Shown one piece after another: positions 43,458 through 52,031 of a stretch of DNA of 64,000 nucleotides; position 1 is the stretch's first letter, and the number at the start of each line of letters is the position of its first letter. Origin of the DNA: Flavobacterium yafengii. GTDB taxonomy: Bacteria; Bacteroidota; Bacteroidia; Flavobacteriales; Flavobacteriaceae. The position numbers were made by a program, and so were the translations under genes. The stretch covers positions 620,001-684,000 of the forward strand of contig NZ_JASCRY010000001.1 in the NCBI RefSeq assembly GCF_030010375.1. Direction: 5' to 3'. The notes under the pieces were generated by a model that searched no databases, was not told where the DNA came from, and was given only the letters and a program-made list of their open reading frames with translations.

Positions 43458-44483
43458 ATGAAAATGATAGATAAGATAAAAGAATATATTGGCGAAGCAC
43501 AAGCTTTTTCAACGCAAAACGCAGCTGAATTAGAGACATTCCGAATTAAATTTCTGGGAAGCAAAGGACTTTTAAAAGACCTTTTTGCTGAATTTAAAAA
43601 CGTTCCTAACGACCAAAAAAAGGAATTCGGACAGGTAATCAATTTGCTTAAAACTTCTGCCGAAGACAAAGTAAAAACCATACAGGAATCTTTAGAAAGT
43701 AAAGAAGAAATCAAAGGTTTTTATGGTGATTTGACGCGTTCGGCTGAACCAATAACTATTGGTTCTCGTCACCCTATTTCATTGGTAAAAAACCAAATTA
43801 TAGACATCTTTTCAAACATTGGTTTCAACGTTTCTGAAGGTCCGGAAATCGAAGATGACTGGCATAATTTCACTGCATTAAACTTACCGGAATACCATCC
43901 GGCGCGTGACATGCAAGACACGTTTTTCATTCAAACAAATCCTGATATTTTGTTGCGTACGCATACATCATCCGTTCAGGTGCGTTATATGGAAAATAAC
44001 AAACCGCCTATTCGTACGATTTCTCCGGGAAGAGTATTCCGTAATGAGGCAGTTTCGTCCCGTTCACACTGTATTTTCCACCAAGTGGAAGGTTTATATA
44101 TTGACAAAGACGTTTCTTTTGCCGACTTAAAACAAACGCTTTTGTATTTTACGAAAGAGATGTTCGGAAAATCAAAAATCCGTTTGCGTCCGTCTTATTT
44201 CCCGTTTACTGAGCCTAGTGCTGAGGTTGATATTTATTGGGGTCTAAAAACAGAAACCGATTATAGAATTACCAAAGGAACTGGTTGGTTAGAAATCATG
44301 GGTTGCGGAATGGTAGATCCTAATGTTTTGAAAAACTGTGGCATCAATCCTGACGAATACAACGGTTTTGCATTCGGGATGGGAATCGAAAGAATTGCCA
44401 TGCTGTTGTACCAAATAGGTGATATCCGTATGTTCTACGAAAATGACGTTCGTTTCTTGGAGCAATTCAAATCCTCAATTTAG
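43458..44483 (+). CDS. pheS: Phenylalanine--tRNA ligase alpha subunit
   Basis: A 341-residue class II synthetase subunit with an N-terminal coiled coil (1-80), GRHP-like [21 protein letters not shown], motif 2 ([21 protein letters not shown]), and motif 3 ([23 protein letters not shown]). It charges tRNA-Phe together with PheT, which is not in the window. The start may also be the ATG two codons later (43464). Confidence 0.97.
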   Translation: MKMIDKIKEYIGEAQAFSTQNAAELETFRIKFLGSKGLLKDLFAEFKNVPNDQKKEFGQVINLLKTSAEDKVKTIQESLESKEEIKGFYGDLTRSAEPITIGSRHPISLVKNQIIDIFSNIGFNVSEGPEIEDDWHNFTALNLPEYHPARDMQDTFFIQTNPDILLRTHTSSVQVRYMENNKPPIRTISPGRVFRNEAVSSRSHCIFHQVEGLYIDKDVSFADLKQTLLYFTKEMFGKSKIRLRPSYFPFTEPSAEVDIYWGLKTETDYRITKGTGWLEIMGCGMVDPNVLKNCGINPDEYNGFAFGMGIERIAMLLYQIGDIRMFYENDVRFLEQFKSSI

Positions 44484-44486
44484 TAA

Positions 44487-44575
44487 AAAGTTATAAAGTC
44501 TTAAAGTCGAAAGAAATACCTGTTTTAGATTTTCACCCGACTTTAAGATATTAGTACTTTAGACATTACGACTAA
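44487..44575. repeat. Solo AAAGTC palindromic element
   Basis: TAAAGTCTTAAAGTCGAAAG at 44494-44513 faces CGACTTTAAG at 44538-44547 and further ACTTTAGAC copies. The words match the flanks of the broken four-helix-bundle gene at 3202-3690 but no gene lies inside. Confidence 0.55.
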
Positions 44576-44578
44576 CTT

Positions 44579-44986
44579 ATGAAAAAAGACATCATTATTC
44601 CCGAAGTAGAAAACGTTTTTCTTGCTGTAGTTCAAGAATGGAGTGACGATTTCATGGAAAAAGTATGGTATGCTTATTTAGTAAATGATAGCGATTACTT
44701 AATCGAAAGTGTTATGGTGGTTTCCAAAGCCTTTGGAACCATTGACGGCGAAATGAAAAAGACATCACTTCTGCGTCACGCTTTTGTAGCAGTGCCACCG
44801 GTTTCAGTGGTGAAAATCGAAATGATAGATAAAAGTGTTTTGGTGCTAAACAATGAGTTCATGGTAACGTTTTTCATTGGAGACAAATTATACGATAAAA
44901 AGTTCATTTTCAAAGCACATTCCATCCATGAGGATTTCGTTGAAGAAGTGCCTATTTTATTTGTTGACGGTGTTATCGTGAGATAA
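44579..44986 (+). CDS. Conserved hypothetical protein
   Basis: The 135-residue cytosolic protein (MKKDIIIPEVENVFLAVVQEW) is beta-rich with a repeated hydrophobic pattern. I see no known domain. It follows pheS across the AAAGTC repeat and may sometimes be mislabelled as a phenylalanyl-tRNA synthetase part because of location. Confidence 0.7.
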   Translation: MKKDIIIPEVENVFLAVVQEWSDDFMEKVWYAYLVNDSDYLIESVMVVSKAFGTIDGEMKKTSLLRHAFVAVPPVSVVKIEMIDKSVLVLNNEFMVTFFIGDKLYDKKFIFKAHSIHEDFVEEVPILFVDGVIVR

Positions 44987-44999
44987 TTTAGTACTATTT

Positions 45000-45197
45000 T
45001 ATTTTTTTTCTTCCAACTAAAATAACTGACTACAAATATCCCGGCTAAAACAAAATAAAACGTTCGGAGTAGATTTTTTTGGACAAAAAGGCATCTTCAA
45101 AAGTCATTTAGAATAGGTCAAAAACGCACAAGCATAAGGAAAGAATCATTCCCCAAATCCCACCGGTTTTACCCTGGAATTTCCATCTTTCACTCGT
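45000..45197 (-). pseudogene. Decayed tandem copy of the small membrane protein gene at 45202
   Basis: On the minus strand the codons from 45197 read TSERWKFQGKTGGIWGM, closely matching MSERWKYQIKTGGIWGL of the intact neighbour, but the start ATG is now ACG (45195-45197). An in-frame TAA follows about 29 codons later, then another stop; after a frame change the end reads LAGIFVVSYFSWKKK, matching VGIFVLGYFTWKAK. Lost start, stops and frameshift show that it is dead. It lies directly downstream of the intact copy. Confidence 0.88.
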
Positions 45198-45201
45198 AAA
45201 A

Positions 45202-45420
45202 TTATTTAGCGGCTTGTTGTTTAACCTTGGCTTTCCAGGTAAAATAACCTAAAACAAATATCCCTACAGTGATATAAGCAGCTGCGCGAATATAAAAATT
45301 AGGTGTAGCAACCTGTTCTGAAAAAGGAATTTCTTTAATGTCGAATAATACATTGAAAACCGTCATAAATAGACCCCAAATTCCACCAGTTTTAATCTGG
45401 TATTTCCATCTTTCGCTCAT
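45202..45420 (-). CDS. Small membrane protein of unknown function
   Basis: The 72-residue protein begins MSERWKYQIKTGG (ATG 45418-45420). A longer frame from 45534 would overlap gpsA and is not supported, because the homologous pseudogene begins at the same SERWK point. TM segments are near 14-28 and 45-62. It is downstream of gpsA on the same strand and preserved, unlike its tandem copy. The function is unknown. Confidence 0.75.
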   Translation of the reverse strand: MSERWKYQIKTGGIWGLFMTVFNVLFDIKEIPFSEQVATPNFYIRAAAYITVGIFVLGYFTWKAKVKQQAAK

Positions 45421-45457
45421 GAAGTGATTGGTTTTGATTATTAAATCTGTAGCTGAA

Positions 45458-46453
45458 TTAATCCAGTTTGTCAGTAAGTTTTTTAAACACGGCCTTAGCT
45501 TCCTGTCCTTCGTATAAAATACTGTAAACGGCATCTATAATTGGCGTTTTGGCACCATAAGCTTGATTGAGTTTATAGGCGCTTTTTGCGGCATAATATC
45601 CTTCGGCAACCATACTCATTTCCATCATTGCTGATTTAACCGTATAACCTTTGCCAATCATATTTCCAAACATTCTATTTCTGGAAAATATAGAATAACC
45701 TGTAACCAATAGATCGCCTAAATAAGCAGAATCATTGATGTTGCGTTTCATTTTATGGACTTTCTTGATGAATTTTTTCATCTCTCGAATCCCATTACTC
45801 ATCAATACGGACTGGAAATTATCGCCATAACCTAAACCATGGGCAATTCCCGCTGCAATGGCATAAATATTTTTAAGCATGGCTGCATATTCCGTTCCAA
45901 TGATATCATCTGTGATTTTAGTCTTGATGTAATTTCCAGATAAATTTTTAGCAACAACTTTAGCTTTATCCGGATCGCCACACGCAATGGTAAGGTAAGA
46001 AAGACGCTCCATTGCTACTTCTTCGGCATGACAAGGACCTGTAATTACACCTATATTATAATAGGGGATGTCATATTTTACATGGAAATGTTCTCCTACA
46101 ATTAAACTCGTTTCCGGAACAATTCCTTTAATCGCTGAAAAAATAATTTTATCTTTCAATGAAACCGTTAGTTTTTCTAACTCACCATCTAAAAAAGCAG
46201 AAGGAATAGCAAAAATGATGTAATCTGCATACGCTACAGCTTCATTGATATCGCTGGTCAGTTTCAGTTTATTGATGTCGAATTCTACAGAACTCAAATA
46301 GTTTGGATTGTGTTTGTATGCTTTAATGTGTTCTATAGCAGCTTCATTGCGCATATACCATGAAATTTCGGTAAGATTTACACATAACATTTTTGCTATC
46401 GCTGTCGCCCAACTTCCACCACCTATTACTGCGAATTTTATATTTTCAGCCAT
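45458..46453 (-). CDS. gpsA: NAD(P)H-dependent glycerol-3-phosphate dehydrogenase
   Basis: Starting at MAENIKFAVIGGGSWATAIAKML (ATG 46451-46453), 331 residues. The Rossmann motif GGGSWATA replaces the usual GxGxWGxA, VITGPCHAEEVA and the catalytic Lys of MLKNIYAIAAG match GpsA. It makes sn-glycerol-3-phosphate for phospholipids. A TACTTTTG box (minus, 46472-46479) with TTG at 46501-46503, 21 bases upstream, is a good promoter. Confidence 0.94.
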   Translation of the reverse strand: MAENIKFAVIGGGSWATAIAKMLCVNLTEISWYMRNEAAIEHIKAYKHNPNYLSSVEFDINKLKLTSDINEAVAYADYIIFAIPSAFLDGELEKLTVSLKDKIIFSAIKGIVPETSLIVGEHFHVKYDIPYYNIGVITGPCHAEEVAMERLSYLTIACGDPDKAKVVAKNLSGNYIKTKITDDIIGTEYAAMLKNIYAIAAGIAHGLGYGDNFQSVLMSNGIREMKKFIKKVHKMKRNINDSAYLGDLLVTGYSIFSRNRMFGNMIGKGYTVKSAMMEMSMVAEGYYAAKSAYKLNQAYGAKTPIIDAVYSILYEGQEAKAVFKKLTDKLD

Positions 46454-46694
46454 TTTTTTATTGAATTTAATCAAAAGTACTTAAAAAAGTAGTGATTATA
46501 CAAATAAAATTAGAACAAGAAGGTCGATTTTTAAACGTGTTGGAAATATTACAATTCTAACAAGCAAAAAATAATTTTAATTTTTTTTGTTTTTTAACAC
46601 AATATAAGTATCACTATTTCGTTCTTGTTACTTATTGTTTAATAATTTAACAAAATAATGCGAATTGAGTTAGTTAGTTATAATTTAGAATTTT

Positions 46695-46732
46695 AAAAGG
46701 CGTTCCCAATAAAATGAGAACGCCTTTTATTT
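46695..46732 (-). terminator. Terminator after the iron alcohol dehydrogenase gene
   Basis: AAAAGGCGTTC (46695-46705) pairs with GAACGCCTTTT (46718-46728), with T-rich sequence on the minus strand after the stem. It ends the 47930-46767 transcript and separates it from gpsA. Confidence 0.8.
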
Positions 46733-46766
46733 TATACTGACTCTATCAGTTATCTGGTGATTTGAA

Positions 46767-47930
46767 TTAATAACTCATTTCAACAATAGATTTCACCTTT
46801 TCTAAAGTAATATTTTGCTTTTCTCCCAATCCTAACCAACCTCTTTCTTCAAAACGATTTACAATGAAATCAGCCGTTTTGTCAAACTCTTTAGTGTAAT
46901 CTGACAATTTGGTTTCCATTCCCATCGTATGGAAAAATTCTACCGTTTTGTTGATAGCTTCATTTGCAATTTCGTGCTCAGTTCCGGTTAAATTGAAAAT
47001 ACGTTTTCCGTATTGTGCTAATTTTCCCTTTTTAGTTTCAAACATCACTCGGTATAAATTTGGACCCACAACTGCCAAAGTTCTGGCATGATCGATTCCG
47101 TACAAAGCCGTTAATTCGTGACCAATCATATGCGTTGCCCAATCCGATGGAACTCCTTTTTGGATTAATCCATTCAAAGCCATGGTACAACTCCACATAA
47201 AGTTAGACGCCAAAGCATAATCAGTAGGTTTTTCAACAACATCAGGACCCACTTGAATCAAGGTTTGTAAAATACTTTCGGCAATTCTATCTTGAAGATA
47301 TCCTTCGTGCGGATACGTTAAATATTGTTCTAAAACGTGGGTGTAGGCATCTACAACTCCGTTTTGCAATTGTCTTTTTGGTAAAGATTCAATTACGGTT
47401 GGATCGCAAATAGAAAATTTTGGGAACAAAGCGCTACCGCCAAATGATAATTTTTCTTGCGTAGATTCAATAGTAACAACTCCACCGGAATTCATTTCAC
47501 TCCCAGTTGCCGGTAATGTCAGAACAGTTCCAAAAGGAATAATTTTAGAGACATCTTTGGTCAACACTCTTTTTTGAAGAATGTCAATTGGGTTTCCGTC
47601 AAAATGTACGGCAGCCGAAATGAATTTTACTCCATCAATTACTGAACCACCACCTACAGCAAGTATGAAATCTATTTTTTCTTCTTTGATAACTGCAACT
47701 GCTTTCATCAAAGTTTCAAAATGTGGATTTGGTTCAATTCCACCAAATTCCACAATTTCAAAACCTTTTAAAGCATTAATTACCTGTTGATGGATTCCAT
47801 TTTTGAAAATGCTCCCACCGCCATACGCGAGAAGAATTTTTGCTCCTTGTGGAACTAAATTGGAAAGTTTTTCAATTTGTCCTTTTCCAAAAACTAAATT
47901 GGTAGGATTGTATAATTCGAAATTTAACAT
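46767..47930 (-). CDS. Iron-containing alcohol dehydrogenase (YqhD/BdhA-like)
   Basis: A 387-residue group III alcohol dehydrogenase: nucleotide site AVGGGSVIDGVKF, TLPATGSEMNSGGVVT, and metal ligands in DAYTHVLEQYL and HMIGHELTALYGIDHARTL. It resembles NADPH-dependent butanol dehydrogenase/aldehyde reductase YqhD, which detoxifies short aldehydes. It starts 4 bases after the DJ-1/PfpI gene ends, so both form one transcript. Confidence 0.92.
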   Translation of the reverse strand: MLNFELYNPTNLVFGKGQIEKLSNLVPQGAKILLAYGGGSIFKNGIHQQVINALKGFEIVEFGGIEPNPHFETLMKAVAVIKEEKIDFILAVGGGSVIDGVKFISAAVHFDGNPIDILQKRVLTKDVSKIIPFGTVLTLPATGSEMNSGGVVTIESTQEKLSFGGSALFPKFSICDPTVIESLPKRQLQNGVVDAYTHVLEQYLTYPHEGYLQDRIAESILQTLIQVGPDVVEKPTDYALASNFMWSCTMALNGLIQKGVPSDWATHMIGHELTALYGIDHARTLAVVGPNLYRVMFETKKGKLAQYGKRIFNLTGTEHEIANEAINKTVEFFHTMGMETKLSDYTKEFDKTADFIVNRFEERGWLGLGEKQNITLEKVKSIVEMSY

Positions 47931-47934
47931 GTTT

Positions 47935-48699
47935 TTATTTTTTTGAATTCAATTGGTTTAATAATTTTTCGGCAACTAATTTAGACGAAGCAGGGTTTTG
48001 ACCTGTAATCAATAATCCATCTTCCACGGCGTAAGGATGCCAATCTGCAGCTTTTGAGTACGTCGCGCCATTGGCCTGCAACGCATCTTCTAATAAAAAC
48101 GGTACTACATTGGTTAAACCTACAGCAGCTTCTTCGGTATTAGAAAAACCGGTTACTTTTTTACCTTTTACTAAAAATTCGCCATTTATTTTTACGTTTT
48201 TCAATACCGCTGGTGAATGACAAACAAAAGCGACTGGTTTGTTATTGGCGTAAAATGCTTCAATCAAAGCGCTTGAAGTTGCATCTGTAGCTAAATCCCA
48301 TAACGGACCGTGACCTCCGGGATAGAAAATAGCATCATAATCAGACTCTTTTACATCCACTAATTTTTTTGTGTTTTTCAGTTTTGCCAATAACTCAGTA
48401 TCGGCATCAAATCTTTTAGTATCCTCCGTTGCAGCTGATGGATCTTCACTTTTTGGGTCAATAGGCGGTTGTCCACCTAGCGGAGTAGCAACATCAATAG
48501 TTACTCCTTTATCTAATAATTCGTAATAAGGAGCCGCTAATTCTTCGGTCCAAAACCCTGTTTTTTCTCCTGTGTTACCTAATTTATCGTGACTGGTAAC
48601 AACAAATAATACCTTTTTCATATTTTTTTTATTTTGTGCAGTTGCAGTAATGTAACTTGCGGTTAATGCTATAATGGCAAATAGTGCTGTTTTTTTCAT
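47935..48699 (-). CDS. DJ-1/PfpI-family protein, exported type
   Basis: A 254-residue DJ-1/PfpI protein with a hydrophobic signal-like N terminus (about 1-21, ending TATAQN). The Cys nucleophile sits in VAFVCHSPAVLKN, preceded by the acid IFYPGGHGPLWDL; the sequence resembles Hsp31-like glyoxalase/chaperone proteins. A second in-frame Met at about residue 26 (MKKVLFVVTSHDKLG) could give a cytosolic form. With the aldehyde reductase it suggests an aldehyde-stress role. It is divergent from a LysR regulator. Confidence 0.85.
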   Translation of the reverse strand: MKKTALFAIIALTASYITATAQNKKNMKKVLFVVTSHDKLGNTGEKTGFWTEELAAPYYELLDKGVTIDVATPLGGQPPIDPKSEDPSAATEDTKRFDADTELLAKLKNTKKLVDVKESDYDAIFYPGGHGPLWDLATDATSSALIEAFYANNKPVAFVCHSPAVLKNVKINGEFLVKGKKVTGFSNTEEAAVGLTNVVPFLLEDALQANGATYSKAADWHPYAVEDGLLITGQNPASSKLVAEKLLNQLNSKK

Positions 48700-48716
48700 T
48701 TCTAATTTTGTTTGTA

Positions 48717-48724
48717 CAAATTTA
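48717..48724 (-). promoter_or_regulatory. Candidate promoter of the DJ-1/alcohol dehydrogenase operon
   Basis: TAAATTTG on the minus strand lies 17 bases before the start at 48699 in the short intergenic region shared with the LysR gene, the usual place for LysR control. Confidence 0.45.
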
Positions 48725-48785
48725 GGTCGAATATGCTATTAGTAAAAATAATTTAAATTATGTTTGTGATAAATATATTTATATC

Positions 48786-49682
48786 ATGGTCAATCTCGAA
48801 TGGTACCGAACGTTTAAATCCGTTTATAAAAATGGTAATTTTTCTTTGGCTGCCAAAGAATTATTTATCAGTCAACCTGCTGTTAGTCAGCAAATATCCA
48901 TGTTGGAAGCGCATGTAGGATATAAACTTTTCAATCGAAAGTCAAAAGGCGTTGAACCAACGGAATACGCTAAGTTACTCAATAATTTAATCATCGAGGC
49001 GTTAGACCGATTGGAAAATGTGGAGAATGGTTTTCGTGCCAAAGCGTTCAATGCCAATCGATTAATTTCAATTGGAATCTCGAAACATTTGATGCGAAGT
49101 TTGGGGAGTGCTTTGGTTTCAAAATTTGATTTTATCGATTTTAGCTTCCATGAAAACGATATGCTTTTTGAATTAGTCGATTCTAAAAAACTCGATTTTG
49201 CAATTGTTACCAAACAATATGACACGTTTGACACCATTCAGAAAAAGGTAGGAGAAATTAAACAAGTGATTGTTGGCTCAAACACTATTGATGCTTCCGA
49301 ATTAAAATCCAATATCAAAATAAAGGATTTCTCTGCTATCGAACATTGGTTAAACGACCAAAAATGGTTCAGTCACAATGCGCAAATTCCGCATATAAAA
49401 TTATTCTGGTTGCATGTTTTTAATAAAAAACGACCTTCGATGATTCCCAATTACATCATTCCGTCCGAATATGAAATGCTCGAAATAATTTCGAAAAACA
49501 CTGGTATCGCTGTCGTTTGGGATTGCAATGCGAGAAGTTTAATGGAGGAAAATAGAATCCAATTGTTGTGGAACAGTAAGCAAATGCCAAGTACGGAAGT
49601 ATTTGTATTATCCGGTAAAAATGATAATTTGAGTACTATTTTTGAGAATATTCAATTGGAATTGAAAAGAGTTTTGGCGTAA
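48786..49682 (+). CDS. LysR-family transcriptional regulator
   Basis: A 298-residue LysR protein with the winged HTH in residues 1-60 (FSLAAKELFISQPAVSQQISMLEAHVGYKLFNRKSKG) and a substrate-binding domain behind it. It is divergent from and 86 bases away from the DJ-1/alcohol dehydrogenase operon, its most likely target. The inducer is unknown; aldehyde stress is a guess. Confidence 0.92.
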   Translation: MVNLEWYRTFKSVYKNGNFSLAAKELFISQPAVSQQISMLEAHVGYKLFNRKSKGVEPTEYAKLLNNLIIEALDRLENVENGFRAKAFNANRLISIGISKHLMRSLGSALVSKFDFIDFSFHENDMLFELVDSKKLDFAIVTKQYDTFDTIQKKVGEIKQVIVGSNTIDASELKSNIKIKDFSAIEHWLNDQKWFSHNAQIPHIKLFWLHVFNKKRPSMIPNYIIPSEYEMLEIISKNTGIAVVWDCNARSLMEENRIQLLWNSKQMPSTEVFVLSGKNDNLSTIFENIQLELKRVLA

Positions 49683-50294
49683 TTACTTTTTATAAAAGTT
49701 ATTGTGATCAATGTATTCCCAAACTTTTGCAGGCAATAAAGGCTGTACATTTTTCCCTTTTTTAATATTATCCCGAATAAATGTCGACGATATTTCGACA
49801 ACCGGAGCATCAATCATGTGAATTTTTGGGTGGTTCTTGAAAGTTGGATTTTCTGTTTCCGAGGAAATTGCCTCCCCTGTTCGACCTTTGGCTTCGAGTC
49901 TTGGGTACACATAAATCTCGTGATGCGCCAGAATCACTTCGTAGTTTTTCCATTTGTGCAACGACCTGAGATTGTCTTCGCCCATGATTAAGGAGAACTC
50001 GTAATTTGGATATTTTTCCTGTAAGTGAACTAAAGTATTCACGGTATAATTAGGTTGGGATAACTTAAACTCGATATCCGAAGGCTTAATTTTTGGAAAA
50101 TCTTCTGTGGCAAGATGCACCATTTGTAACCGATGGTAATCATCGAGCAAAGTGCTTTTTTTCTTCAAAGGATTGTGTGGCGTAACCACCATCCATACTT
50201 GGTCTAAATCGGCATGCTCCGCCATGTGATTGGCAATGATGAGATGCCCAACATGAATGGGATTAAACGTTCCGAAATAAAGACCTATTTTCAT
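49683..50294 (-). CDS. nadD: Nicotinate-nucleotide adenylyltransferase
   Basis: A 203-residue NadD: GTFNPIHVGHLIIANHM holds the (H/T)xGH nucleotidyl-transferase motif, LIMGEDNLRSLHKWKNY is the substrate region and VEISSTFIRDNIKKGK has the ISSTxIR signature. It adenylylates nicotinate mononucleotide in NAD synthesis. It directly abuts the LysR gene end and is co-directional with gmk. Confidence 0.95.
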   Translation of the reverse strand: MKIGLYFGTFNPIHVGHLIIANHMAEHADLDQVWMVVTPHNPLKKKSTLLDDYHRLQMVHLATEDFPKIKPSDIEFKLSQPNYTVNTLVHLQEKYPNYEFSLIMGEDNLRSLHKWKNYEVILAHHEIYVYPRLEAKGRTGEAISSETENPTFKNHPKIHMIDAPVVEISSTFIRDNIKKGKNVQPLLPAKVWEYIDHNNFYKK

Positions 50295-50309
50295 GCTTGA
50301 AAGTTAGAA

Positions 50310-50338
50310 GCTATTCGTTAAAAGTTGTTAACGAATAA
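50310..50338. repeat. Small inverted repeat between nadD and gmk
   Basis: TATTCGTTAA and TTAACGAATA pair across a short loop (about 50312-50338). It lies in the 60-base gap of co-directional genes, with a following T-rich stretch only on the plus strand. Confidence 0.5.
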
Positions 50339-50359
50339 CCTTTAATTTATAACGTTTTT

Positions 50360-50932
50360 TTATTTGACAAAATTCTTTACCAATTGATACGCTTCTTCAA
50401 GAGCAATATCTAAATCGTAGTTTTTTATAATCACATCAAATTGTGGTGCTGTAGCCAACTCAACAGAAGCTTTAGCGATACGCATATTGATTTTGTCATC
50501 ACTCTCGGTAGAACGTTCCTTTAATCTTCTTTTGAGTTCATCCACGCTTGGTGGTTTCACGAAAACAGCTAAAGTTTCTTCAGGAAATTTGTGTTTAATA
50601 CGCAATCCGCCAGATACATCAATATCAAAAATCACGTTTTTTCCTTTAGCCCAAATGCGTTCCACTTCACTTTTTAGGGTTCCGTAGAAATTATCACGAT
50701 AGACTTCTTCCCATTCCAGAAAGTCTTCGTTTTTGATGTGTTTTTTAAATTCTTCGGTAGACATGAAATAATAATCTTTTCCGTTTACTTCTTCGCCTCT
50801 AGGTTCGCGGGAAGCTGCCGAAATCGAAAATTCAAGATTCAAATCTTCTTTACTTAATAAATGTCTAACTATGGTAGTTTTCCCCGATCCCGATGGTGCT
50901 GAGAATACGATTAATTTTCCTCCTGTGCTCAT
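50360..50932 (-). CDS. gmk: Guanylate kinase
   Basis: Starting at MSTGGKLIVFSAPSGSGKTTIVRHLL (ATG 50930-50932) it has 190 residues; the earlier frame adds eight residues before the Walker A strand. Walker A APSGSGKT, SREPRGEEVNGKDYYF (GMP site) and VIFDIDVSGGLRIK match the family. It phosphorylates GMP to GDP. Confidence 0.95.
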   Translation of the reverse strand: MSTGGKLIVFSAPSGSGKTTIVRHLLSKEDLNLEFSISAASREPRGEEVNGKDYYFMSTEEFKKHIKNEDFLEWEEVYRDNFYGTLKSEVERIWAKGKNVIFDIDVSGGLRIKHKFPEETLAVFVKPPSVDELKRRLKERSTESDDKINMRIAKASVELATAPQFDVIIKNYDLDIALEEAYQLVKNFVK

Positions 50933-50977
50933 GTTGTTATTTAATTCTAGTCGCAAAAATGCTTCTATCTTTATGCA

Positions 50978-51003
50978 TAAAGACGCGATGAATCGCGTCT
51001 TTA
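50978..51003. repeat. Palindromic GACGCGAT hairpin between gmk and yicC
   Basis: TAAAGACGCGAT pairs exactly with ATCGCGTCTTTA across a 2-base centre. It may end yicC transcription, but GC-rich GACGCGAT palindromes of this kind are also dispersed repeats in several bacterial groups. Confidence 0.6.
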
Positions 51004-51014
51004 CCTAATATGTT

Positions 51015-51875
51015 TTACAATACGTTTAATACTTGCTCCTTGATTTTTTCCAATTCGTCTTTCATCTGAACGACTAATTTTTGCATTTGAGCGTGATTCG
51101 ATTTAGAACCCATTGTGTTGATTTCACGTCCCATTTCCTGGGTAATGAAACCTAATTTTCTACCATTAGCTTCAGTTCCGTTGATGGTTTCCAAGAAATA
51201 ATCCAGGTGATTCGTCAAACGTACTTTTTCTTCTGTGATGTCTAATTTCTCTAAATAATAAATCAATTCCTGCTCAAAACGATTTTCATCTACATTCACT
51301 TTAAGTTCTGAGATTGCAGTTTGCAAACGGTCTTTTATCGCCTGAACACGTTCTGGATCAAGTGCCAAAGCTTCGGTCATGTATTGACGAATGTTGCCAA
51401 TTCGCAATTGAAATTCTTTTTCAAGTGAAGCGCCTTCATCTCTTCTAAAGTTCAGGATGTTTTGCAACGCTTCTTCGATAACGGTTTGGATTTGTACCCA
51501 GTCGTTTTCATCGATTTCGTCGCGTTCTATTTTCATGGTATCCGGCATACGAACAGCCATTTTCATTAGTTCGGTTTCATCAGCATCAGCATAAACTTCT
51601 CTTAACTGGTTGATGTAGGCTTTTACAATCGGCACATTCACTTTCGTAGAAGTTTGTTCCGCAGTACTTTCGATAAAAATAGAAAAATCTACTTTTCCTC
51701 TTTCCAGTTTTAGTGCAATTTGGTTGCGTAAACCCAATTCCATTTCGCGGTACAGCGAAGGCATTCTCACATTCAAATCCAAACCTTTACTGTTTAAGGA
51801 TTTTACTTCTACCGTGATTTTTTTGGTTGGTAATTGCAAAGTAGCTTTACCAAAACCCGTCATTGATTGTATCAT
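51015..51875 (-). CDS. YicC/YloC-family endoribonuclease
   Basis: A 286-residue YicC protein: IQSMTGFGKATL at the N terminus, EVKSLNSKGLDLNVRMPSLYREME, and the C-terminal GRKLGFITQEMGREINTMGSKSNHAQMQKLVVQMKDELEKIKEQV are the family's signature blocks. YicC is a stress-associated ribonuclease in E. coli. The gene is commonly next to gmk, as here. Confidence 0.93.
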   Translation of the reverse strand: MIQSMTGFGKATLQLPTKKITVEVKSLNSKGLDLNVRMPSLYREMELGLRNQIALKLERGKVDFSIFIESTAEQTSTKVNVPIVKAYINQLREVYADADETELMKMAVRMPDTMKIERDEIDENDWVQIQTVIEEALQNILNFRRDEGASLEKEFQLRIGNIRQYMTEALALDPERVQAIKDRLQTAISELKVNVDENRFEQELIYYLEKLDITEEKVRLTNHLDYFLETINGTEANGRKLGFITQEMGREINTMGSKSNHAQMQKLVVQMKDELEKIKEQVLNVL

Positions 51876-52031
51876 ATAATTTTCTAAAAGAGGTCAAAGA
51901 TAATAAAAAAGTGGTCAGAGGTCATTTTTTAGTGTTCAGGGATGTGTTTAACTTAATTTATTCATTAAATAAAACAATATTGGTTGAGAATGGAACATAG
52001 TATAATTCTTTATTTAGGCACTGAACACTGC

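Noticed and set aside
45421..45534. N-terminal extension of the small membrane protein to 110 residues
   Set aside because: It overlaps the gpsA coding end, and the homologous decayed copy begins at the same SERWK point as the shorter form.
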